DNA of 21,790 nucleotides. Source: CAWBRT01 sp049519595 (GTDB lineage Bacteria > Acidobacteriota > Terriglobia > Terriglobales > Acidobacteriaceae). A program made the position numbers and the translations under genes. The notes under the pieces were generated by a model. It saw only the letters and a program-made list of their open reading frames with translations, searched no databases and was not told the origin of the DNA. Each line of letters opens with the position of its first letter. Position 1 is the stretch's first letter. Of this stretch, positions 14,344 to 20,521 are shown one piece after another. The stretch is taken from NCBI GenBank assembly GCA_049519595.1, contig JBEKQP010000070.1, positions 1-21,790 on the forward strand. Direction: 5' to 3'.

Positions 14344-15497
14344 CGCGCCACCTCCATGATCGCCTTCAAAATATCTTCCGGACGGTGAACGCTGCCTCCA
14401 GCGTGCCCCACCAGGACGGTCTTGGCTCGGCCGGCAGCCGCGCGCTCGACCTCGCGCACCATCTGCCCGAGGTTCAGCTCGGGCACAACAAACGCCTTGA
14501 CCTTGGAGGCCAGTTCGCGAATCGGCTTGTCGGGAAACGGCCAGGCGGTGATCAGCCGGAACTTGCCGACCTTGATTCCCTTGGCGCGAGCCATATCGAT
14601 GGCGCGCTGCGCCACCCGCGCCGTAATCCCGTAGCAGACCACCACGACTTCCGCGTCGCCAGTGTCCTGCTCGTCATACATCCAGATCTTCTCGGCGTTG
14701 TTTAAAATCTTCGTTTGCAGACGCCTTACCAGCGTGTCCTGCATGGCGGGCGACATGTTCGGGTAGCCGCGCTCATCGTGCGTCAGACCGGTGACATGGA
14801 TGTTATAGCCATCGCCGGCCTTTACCATCTCGGGAATGCCGTCGGCGTCGGGTTTAAACAGCTTGAACTCGCCAGGCTTTTTGGTAGTGAAGCGACGAGG
14901 CTCAATCTCGATCTGGTCCGCCTGAGGAATCACGACCTTTTCCGTCATGTGGCCGACGACTTCGTCCAACATCAGGAAGGTGGGAACACGATATTTTTCC
15001 GCCAAATTAAATGCCTTGATAGCCAGATCGAAGCACTCCTGCGGCGAACTTGGACAAAGGGCGATGGTTTCATAATCGCCGTGTGATCCCCACTTGACCT
15101 GCATCATGTCAGCTTGCGCCGGCAGAGTCGGCAGGCCCGTGGACGGTCCACCGCGCTGCACGTCTATGAACACGCAGGGCGTCTCAGTCATGACCGCCAG
15201 GCCAATATGCTCCATCATGAGCGAGAAGCCCGGTCCAGAGGTCACCGTAAAGGCCTTGGACCCGGCCCAGACCGCGCCCTGAATGCAAATGGAAGCGGCC
15301 AGCTCATCTTCCAACTGAATGAACGTCCCGCCAACCATCGGCGCACGCGAGGCGAAGCGCTCCACGACCTCCGTGGAGGGGGTAATCGGGTAACCGGCCG
15401 CAAAGCGTGCCCCGGCAGCCAGTGCGCCTTCGCAGGCGGCATGATCGCCGTCGAGGAAATGCGAGCCAGTCATCACTCCGCGAGGATCAGCGTGCAT
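14340..15497 (-). CDS. korA: 2-oxoacid (probably 2-oxoglutarate):ferredoxin oxidoreductase, alpha subunit
   Basis: Alpha subunit, 385 residues, not fused to a gamma domain. Motifs include GYPITPSTEVVERF (35-48, domain I), FIQLEDELAA (59-68), TSGPGFSLM (86-94) and DVQRGGPSTGLPT (112-124). The last one resembles KorA of 2-oxoglutarate enzymes rather than pyruvate or branched-chain enzymes, so 2-oxoglutarate is my best guess. The C-terminal domain has RLITAWPFPDKPI and FVVPELNLGQM. The frame is open far upstream, but the ATG at 15497 has an excellent AAGGAGG ribosome-binding site six bases away and gives the normal family start. It overlaps korD by 11 bp and korB by 4 bp. With ferredoxin reduction, the complex can run as a TCA-cycle bypass of 2-oxoglutarate dehydrogenase. 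Confidence 0.94.
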   Translation of the reverse strand: MHADPRGVMTGSHFLDGDHAACEGALAAGARFAAGYPITPSTEVVERFASRAPMVGGTFIQLEDELAASICIQGAVWAGSKAFTVTSGPGFSLMMEHIGLAVMTETPCVFIDVQRGGPSTGLPTLPAQADMMQVKWGSHGDYETIALCPSSPQECFDLAIKAFNLAEKYRVPTFLMLDEVVGHMTEKVVIPQADQIEIEPRRFTTKKPGEFKLFKPDADGIPEMVKAGDGYNIHVTGLTHDERGYPNMSPAMQDTLVRRLQTKILNNAEKIWMYDEQDTGDAEVVVVCYGITARVAQRAIDMARAKGIKVGKFRLITAWPFPDKPIRELASKVKAFVVPELNLGQMVREVERAAAGRAKTVLVGHAGGSVHRPEDILKAIMEVAR

Positions 15498-15762
15498 CGG
15501 GAGCCTCCTTCTTCGTGTCTTGCTTGTCTTCCGCTGCGCCGGCTTCCTTGGGTAGCCGGTAACCGTGAATGGCAAAATCTGGGCAGTACATGCCGCAGAG
15601 ATCGCACCCGCTGCACTTATCGGCAGCAACCATGTGCGGTAGATGATATCCCTTGGAGTTGAACGCGGAAGAGAGTGCCAGAACCTTGGTTGGACAAAAC
15701 TCCACGCAAAAACCGCAGGCCTTACATCGCTCGACCACAATCGACACGGAACCACGTGCCAT
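15487..15762 (-). CDS. korD: 2[4Fe-4S] ferredoxin-like delta subunit of the Kor complex
   Basis: A 91-residue bacterial-type ferredoxin with two complete CxxCxxCxxxCP motifs: Cys13, 16, 19, 23 (CKACGFCVEFCP) and Cys50, 53, 56, 60 (CSGCDLCGMYCP). This is the electron-transfer delta subunit that precedes alpha, beta and gamma in KorDABC-type operons. The C-terminal 25 residues are charged and probably flexible. The start is ATG 15762 with GAGG five bases upstream. It is the first gene of the operon; the 275-bp region before it carries two CRP-like palindromes and an AT-rich promoter candidate. Its 3' end overlaps korA by 11 bp. Confidence 0.94.
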   Translation of the reverse strand: MARGSVSIVVERCKACGFCVEFCPTKVLALSSAFNSKGYHLPHMVAADKCSGCDLCGMYCPDFAIHGYRLPKEAGAAEDKQDTKKEAPDAR

Positions 15763-15843
15763 GAAGCCTCTTTTCAGGCGCCTACCCTCTGCCGTGATTG
15801 GTCCGCTGAGAATTCAGGGGAGTACAACAGAGTGCCAGCGATT

Positions 15844-15859
15844 GGTGAAATCGGTCACA
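15844..15859. promoter_or_regulatory. CRP/FNR-family-like site, korD-proximal
   Basis: On the plus strand, G-GTGA-AATCGG-TCAC-A. It matches the CRP-type GTGA-N6-TCAC palindrome exactly in the eight core bases and has the flanking A of one TGTGA half. It lies downstream of the AT-rich promoter candidate, about 82 bp before the korD start codon, where binding would be expected to repress or to serve another start point. Confidence 0.45.
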
Positions 15860-15919
15860 GAGATGCATAAACCACACCCCCGTGTATATACATTCTCAGG
15901 TGTTCATGCCCATGCAGGA

Positions 15920-15935
15920 AGTGATATATGTCACA
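15920..15935. promoter_or_regulatory. CRP/FNR-family-like site, korD-distal
   Basis: On the plus strand, A-GTGA-TATATG-TCAC-A. All eight core bases of GTGA-N6-TCAC match and one half is the full TGTGA. Its centre is about 50 bp upstream of a start point predicted from the TATATA/TATACA hexamers, which is near, but not exactly at, a typical activator position. The spacing fits CRP rather than the FNR TTGAT-N4-ATCAA pattern. Confidence 0.5.
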
Positions 15936-16037
15936 ACGTGATGTGAGGCGTGACCAAACGCGAAACGGACGAGCACGGCGGACCAGCCAATTCCACTTTC
16001 GTGATTGCTGCGATCACGCCAGGCGCATGGGTACAGC

Positions 16038-17027
16038 CTACTTCTGGCGCGCCACCACGAACTCGGGAACCCAAAGCAGAGCGCGTTTGAATTCGTTATC
16101 GGGAAAGCCCTGCAACTCGCGAGTCGCCGCTTGGGCGTATTCGGTAGCCCGGGACGTAGCGTACTCGAGCGACCGATAACGGTTGAGCACCTCAAGAACG
16201 TCGGTGTGTTTCACGCCGTTAAGGGCACGTTCCCGCAAAACCTTCTCGATCAACTGCCGCTCGGCCGGAGCGCACCGCTCGAAGGAATGAATGACGGCCA
16301 TCGTGGCCTTGCCTTCGCGCAGGTCGCTGGCCACGGGTTTGCCAAGCACCTCTTCGGAGGCGGTGAGATCCAGCACGTCGTCAACGATCTGAAAGGCCAT
16401 GCCGACGTTTCTGCCGTATGAGCTGAGGGCGCGTGATTGCGCTTCGGTTGCGCCGCCGAGAACTCCGCCCAGCTCGGTGCAGGTGGCAAACAGGCACGCA
16501 GTTTTGCGGTAGATGAGATCGAGATGCTCGTCCATCGTGATCGGGCGGCCGAGCTTTTCCATCTGGAGCAGTTCGCCTTCCACCATCTGCTGGGTCAGGG
16601 CGATGAGCAGGTCGAGCACGCGAAAATTGCGCTCCTGCACGGCGATTTTGAAGGCCTGCATGTAAAGCCAGTCGCCGGCGAGCACGCACTTGGAATTGCC
16701 CCATCGCGTATTGGCTGAGGGGCGCCCGCGGCGGGTTCGCGCGTCGTCAATGATGTCGTCGTGGACGAGAGTAGCGGTGTGAATAATCTCAACGACCGCG
16801 CCCAGTCGTACGGCCCCAGTGCCGCTGTATTCCATGAGTTTGGCGGCCAGCAGCAGCAGGGCGGGGCGCAAGCGTTTGCCGCCGCCTTCGCGCAGATATT
16901 CGCCAATCTCGGTGATGACACTGACGTTGGAAACCGTGTCTCGGCCAAATTCCTGCTCGATGGCTGCCAGATCATCTCGCAGCAGTTCGAAGATTCCTCT
17001 TGTATTCACCGTGGCGGAGATGTTCAA
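16038..17027 (-). CDS. Long-chain polyprenyl diphosphate synthase
   Basis: A trans-prenyltransferase that condenses isopentenyl diphosphate units onto an allylic primer to make a long isoprenoid chain, such as a menaquinone or ubiquinone side chain. The 329 residues show GGGKRLRPALLLL (48-60), the first Asp-rich motif DDIIDDARTRRGRP with Asp90, Asp91 and Asp94, and the second, FQIVDDVLD, with Asp216, Asp217 and Asp220. The residue five positions before the first motif is Ala85, small as in long-chain enzymes, which argues against a farnesyl or geranylgeranyl synthase. The start is TTG 17027 with AGGA five bases upstream; a GTG at residue 7 is the alternative. It follows yajQ by 30 bp, so it probably ends the larC-metG-tatD-yajQ transcript. 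Exact chain length is not predictable here. Confidence 0.92.
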   Translation of the reverse strand: MNISATVNTRGIFELLRDDLAAIEQEFGRDTVSNVSVITEIGEYLREGGGKRLRPALLLLAAKLMEYSGTGAVRLGAVVEIIHTATLVHDDIIDDARTRRGRPSANTRWGNSKCVLAGDWLYMQAFKIAVQERNFRVLDLLIALTQQMVEGELLQMEKLGRPITMDEHLDLIYRKTACLFATCTELGGVLGGATEAQSRALSSYGRNVGMAFQIVDDVLDLTASEEVLGKPVASDLREGKATMAVIHSFERCAPAERQLIEKVLRERALNGVKHTDVLEVLNRYRSLEYATSRATEYAQAATRELQGFPDNEFKRALLWVPEFVVARQK

Positions 17028-17057
17028 AGGGTTCCTGGTGTTCGTCGGTAGTGACGC

Positions 17058-17558
17058 TCAAAGTGAGCGATAGTTGGTGAACTGCATGTCGATTCCGAAA
17101 TCCTTTTGCCGGAGCAAAGCGATGATCTCCTGCAAAATATCGCGGTCGCGCCCGCTGACCCGCACATAATCACCCTGGATCGATACCTGGACCTTCTTCT
17201 TTGAATCCTTGATCGCTTTGACGATTTCTCGCGCCTTCTCCGTCGGTATCCCCTGCTGCATGGTCACCCTCTGGCGAACCGTTGAACCGGCTGCTGGCTC
17301 GATCTTTCCGTAATCAAGAGCCTTGAGCGGAACCCCGCGCTTGACCAGCTTCGCCTGCAGGATGTCATTGACCGCCTTGAGCTTAAAATCATCCTGCGAG
17401 GCCAGAATGAGGGCTTCCTTGCCCTCAATCGTGATCTCGGAGTGCGAGTCCTTCAAATCGAAGCGCTGGTGAATCTCTTTCAACGCCTGCTGGATGGCGT
17501 TTGAGACTTCCTGCAAATCAACCTTGCTGACGATGTCAAACGCATTCTCGGCTGCCAT
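17058..17558 (-). CDS. yajQ: YajQ-family (DUF520) nucleotide-binding protein
   Basis: YajQ proteins are small cytosolic two-domain (tandem ferredoxin-like) proteins that bind nucleotides or RNA; a Xanthomonas member binds cyclic di-GMP and acts with a transcription factor. The 166-residue product has the family opening AFDIVSKVDLQEV, then ALKEIHQRFDLKDS, ASQDDFKLKAVNDILQAKLVKRGVPLKALDYG, and the C-terminal SIQGDYVRVSGRDRDILQE and DFGIDMQFTNYR. The exact start is unclear: ATG at 17558 gives the familiar N-terminus, ATG at 17564 would add two residues; neither has a strong ribosome-binding site. It sits 39 bp after tatD and 30 bp before the prenyl synthase, consistent with co-transcription. No role in this organism can be inferred beyond the family. 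Confidence 0.92.
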   Translation of the reverse strand: MAAENAFDIVSKVDLQEVSNAIQQALKEIHQRFDLKDSHSEITIEGKEALILASQDDFKLKAVNDILQAKLVKRGVPLKALDYGKIEPAAGSTVRQRVTMQQGIPTEKAREIVKAIKDSKKKVQVSIQGDYVRVSGRDRDILQEIIALLRQKDFGIDMQFTNYRSL

Positions 17559-17597
17559 GGCCATTAGTGTATGACAAACCTGATAAAACCGCACAGC

Positions 17598-18419
17598 CTA
17601 TGTCGCCGTTGTCCGTTCTCCGGGCTGCGACAGGCCAAAGAAGCGGAAAAAATTCTCCGCTGCCGCGCGCGCGACCTCTGGTTGCGTGCTACCGCGCAAC
17701 TCGGCAATTTGCCGCGCAACTTCGACCACAAACGCCGGTTCGTTGCGCTTGCCGCGATGCGGGATTGGCGCCAAATAGGGGGAATCGGTCTCGATGAAAA
17801 AGCGGTCGACTGGCACTTTAGAGGCGGCTTCACGAATGTTCTGGGCCTTTGGGTAGGTAATGTTGCCGGCAAAGCTGAGCATGAATCCCATATCGAGCGC
17901 CGCCGCGGCATGTTCCGGTTGCCCGGTGAAGCAATGCAGGATACCCCCCAACCCGGTGCCCAGCCAATGCTGTCGCAATAGTTGGAGTAGATCATCCCAG
18001 GCGTTCTGGCTATTGTCAGATGGGCGGCAGTGAATGATGATCGGCTTGCGGGCCGTGGCCGCCAGCTCCATCTGCTCGACCAAAACTCGCTGCTGCACAT
18101 CGCGCGGAGAGTAATCGTAGTGATAATCAAGCCCGATCTCTCCCCAGGCAATGACGCGCGGGTGCCGGGCAAGGGTCGCCAGTTTTCCGTAGGCGTCACG
18201 GTCGGCCAGACGCGCCTCGTGCGGATGGATGCCGATGCTGGCCCAGATCCAATCATGCTGCTCGGCAAACGGCAGCACCCGTTCGACATTCGACGGCCCA
18301 TCGGCGTTGCCGATGGCCAGCAGCGCGACCACCCCAGCCTGCCGCGCCCGCGCTAGCGTCTCGGCTCGGTCGGCTTCAAACGGCGGCCCGTCGATGTGTG
18401 CATGCGAATCGACGTACAA
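17598..18419 (-). CDS. tatD: TatD-family metal-dependent DNase
   Basis: A TIM-barrel metal-dependent hydrolase of the TatD/YcfH type; members have 3'-5' exonuclease activity and are linked to DNA repair or D-aminoacyl-tRNA processing. The 273 residues contain the expected metal ligands: His6 and His8 in DSHAH, Glu94 in WGEIGLDYHYD, His130 in IIIHCR, His162 in LHCFTG and Asp212 in ETDSPYLAP. The conserved second-shell sequence PHRGKRNEP follows. Since the metal motif starts at residue 4, the TTG at 18419 is very likely the true start; no ATG is available nearby. It begins four bases after the metG stop codon, so translation is probably coupled. The metG-tatD arrangement is common in bacteria. 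Confidence 0.93.
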   Translation of the reverse strand: MYVDSHAHIDGPPFEADRAETLARARQAGVVALLAIGNADGPSNVERVLPFAEQHDWIWASIGIHPHEARLADRDAYGKLATLARHPRVIAWGEIGLDYHYDYSPRDVQQRVLVEQMELAATARKPIIIHCRPSDNSQNAWDDLLQLLRQHWLGTGLGGILHCFTGQPEHAAAALDMGFMLSFAGNITYPKAQNIREAASKVPVDRFFIETDSPYLAPIPHRGKRNEPAFVVEVARQIAELRGSTQPEVARAAAENFFRFFGLSQPGERTTAT

Positions 18420-18423
18420 TCGG

Positions 18424-20478
18424 CTACTTCAGCTTCGCCCCCACTGGAACGTCTTCAAGGAACCCGGCCAGCACCGGCGTACCCTGTTCACCGATCGATG
18501 CGGCCAGGAGCATGCCTTTAGATTCCAGCCCCCGCAGCTTGCGGGGCGCGAGATTGGCGACAATGACGATCTTCCGCCCGATCAGCTGCTCCGGCGTGTA
18601 TGCCTTGGCGATGCCTGCCACAATCTGCCGCGTTTCCGTTCCCAAATCGACTTCCAGCCGCATTAATTTATCCGTGCCCTTCACTGGCTCGGCCACTTTG
18701 ACCAAGGCGACGCGGAGATCAATTTTGGCAAAATCGTCGATGCTGATGGTGCCTGTCGCGGTTGCGGTGCTGGCGGCGGTCGGCGCCGGCGTAGTCGGCT
18801 GGCTGGCTTGCGCCGTGGTCTTTGCGGGTTCCGCCGCTATGGCTGGGGCGGGCTGCGCCGCACTGCTGGCTGCTGTCATAGTTCGGCCTTCTGTTTCAAG
18901 CTGCTGCATCTTTTCGATGACGCTTTTATCGGCACGCGGGAAAACCGCTTCGACCTTGCCGAGCCTGGTGCCGATCTTCAATTCTCCCCACTTCAATTCG
19001 TTGAGTTGAAGCTTACGGATATCGTCGAGGCCAAGCTGCGACCAGATGCGCGCCGTCGAATCGGGCAGCACCGGGTGGGCAAGCGCAGTTACGATGCGCA
19101 GGGCTTCAGCCGAGGTGTAGAGGATGGTCGCCAGGCGCGAGCGGCTTTCCTCATCCTGCTTTTCAGCCAGAGCCCAGGGTTCGTTTTCGACGATGTACTT
19201 ATCGACGGCAGCCACCAGGCTCCAAGCGCTTTCCAGCGCTCGCGAAAACTGGAAGGCGTCGAAAGATTCGTTGAAGTCTGCGATCACCTTGGCCGCAAGC
19301 TGAGCGATGGCTTCGTCGCCCGGGGTGCGCGCTCGCTCCGGATAAGGAACTTCACCGCGGAAGTAACGGGTGATCATCGACAGCGTGCGGCTGGCGAGAT
19401 TGCCCAAGCCGTTCGCCAAGTCAGCGTTGTAGCGCTGTACCAGGGCATCGAAGCTGAACGAGCCGTCCTGGCCGAAAACGATTTCGCGCATCAGGAAATA
19501 GCGCAGGGCATCGGCCCCGAGCACGTCGAGGATAGTCTCGCTGCGCACGATATTGCCGCGCGACTTCGACATCTTGCTCTCTTCAAACAGCAGCCAGCCG
19601 TGCGCGACAATGCCCGTCGGCAGCGGCAGCCCCGCCGCCAGCAAAAACGCCGGCCAGTAGACGCAATGAAAGCGGACAATCTCCTTGCCGACCATGTGCA
19701 TGCCCGGCCAATAGCGCTCATAGAGCGCACGCTGGGCGACCTCGGGCGCGCCGAAGCCGAGAGCAGTGATGTAATTGCACAGCGCGTCCAGCCAGACGTA
19801 GATGACGTGCGCGGGATCGCCCGGCACGGGAATGCCCCACGTGAAGGTGGTGCGCGAGACCGAAAGATCGCGCAATCCGCTGCGCACAAAAGCGATCACC
19901 TCGTTGCGCCGGCTCTCCGGACGGATGAAGTCCGGGTTCTCGGCGTAGAGCTTCAGCAGGGGCTCTTCCATGGCCGAGAGCTTGAAGAAATAATTCTCTT
20001 CGCGCACCGTCTCGGTGGGGCGTCCGCACTCGGGGCAAGGAGCGCCGGGAGTGTTCACGTCGACGTAGAGTTCGTCGAAGACGCAGTACTGGCCGCTATA
20101 AGAGCCCTTGTAAATGTATCCGCGCTGTTGCAGCAGCTTAAACATCTCCTGCGTACCGCGTTTGTGCTCGGCGCTGGTGGTGCGGATGAACTTGTCATAG
20201 GTAATCCCAAGCCGGTCCCACAAGGCGCGGAACTCACCCGAAATTTCATCGGCGAATTGCTGCGGAGACTTGCCGGCGGCGGCAGCCGAACGCTCGATCT
20301 TCTGGCCGTGCTCGTCGGTGCCGGTGAGAAAGAAGGTGTCTCGACCCAACAGTCGCTGGCGCCGTGCAATGGCGTCGCAGACCATGGTCGTATAGGTGTG
20401 CCCGATGTGTGGACGGGCATTCACGTAGTAGATGGGAGTCGTAATGTAGAACTTCTTCGAAGCTTTCTCGTTTTCCAT
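18424..20478 (-). CDS. metG: Methionyl-tRNA synthetase with C-terminal tRNA-binding domain
   Basis: Charges tRNA-Met with methionine for initiation and elongation. The 684 residues comprise a class I Rossmann domain with the HIGH signature as PHIGH (23-27), a zinc knuckle region with Cys132, Cys148 and Cys151 (CPECGRP), KMSKS at 302-306 in ESKMSKSRGN, an anticodon-binding helical domain (about 360-520), an Ala/Pro/Thr-rich linker (about 530-576) and a Trbp111/EMAP-like OB-fold from residue 577 (ISIDDFAKIDLRVA) to the end. The C-terminal domain dimerises and improves tRNA binding in homologues. The start is ATG 20478; only a weak GGA precedes it. It follows larC by 43 bp and precedes tatD by four bases. 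An antisense open frame covers most of the gene and is a shadow. Confidence 0.97.
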   Translation of the reverse strand: MENEKASKKFYITTPIYYVNARPHIGHTYTTMVCDAIARRQRLLGRDTFFLTGTDEHGQKIERSAAAAGKSPQQFADEISGEFRALWDRLGITYDKFIRTTSAEHKRGTQEMFKLLQQRGYIYKGSYSGQYCVFDELYVDVNTPGAPCPECGRPTETVREENYFFKLSAMEEPLLKLYAENPDFIRPESRRNEVIAFVRSGLRDLSVSRTTFTWGIPVPGDPAHVIYVWLDALCNYITALGFGAPEVAQRALYERYWPGMHMVGKEIVRFHCVYWPAFLLAAGLPLPTGIVAHGWLLFEESKMSKSRGNIVRSETILDVLGADALRYFLMREIVFGQDGSFSFDALVQRYNADLANGLGNLASRTLSMITRYFRGEVPYPERARTPGDEAIAQLAAKVIADFNESFDAFQFSRALESAWSLVAAVDKYIVENEPWALAEKQDEESRSRLATILYTSAEALRIVTALAHPVLPDSTARIWSQLGLDDIRKLQLNELKWGELKIGTRLGKVEAVFPRADKSVIEKMQQLETEGRTMTAASSAAQPAPAIAAEPAKTTAQASQPTTPAPTAASTATATGTISIDDFAKIDLRVALVKVAEPVKGTDKLMRLEVDLGTETRQIVAGIAKAYTPEQLIGRKIVIVANLAPRKLRGLESKGMLLAASIGEQGTPVLAGFLEDVPVGAKLK

Positions 20479-20521
20479 CGATAGATTCCAGCCAAAACTT
20501 ACTATGCCCCGAACAGCGCAA

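Larger units (their letters stand above)
15763..16037. promoter_or_regulatory. Upstream regulatory region of korDABC
   Basis: This 275-bp region follows the polyprenyl synthase stop and precedes korD on the same strand. Reading on the minus strand from the distal side: CRP-like site at 15920-15935, the AT-rich TATATACA around 15883-15890 (best -10 candidate), TTATGC at 15865-15870 (second candidate), then the CRP-like site at 15844-15859, and a leader of about 100 nt. The region separates the kor operon from the upstream larC-to-prenyl-synthase cluster. Confidence 0.5.

Noticed and set aside
15498..15755. N-terminal extension of KorA upstream of 15497
   Set aside because: The extension is the out-of-frame reading of korD, which has two perfect ferredoxin motifs; the ATG at 15497 has an AAGGAGG ribosome-binding site.
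18808..20484. 558-codon open frame antisense to metG
   Set aside because: It is a shadow of metG, whose reading frame carries HIGH, KMSKS and the tRNA-binding domain. The antisense translation has no recognisable motif and no domain structure.
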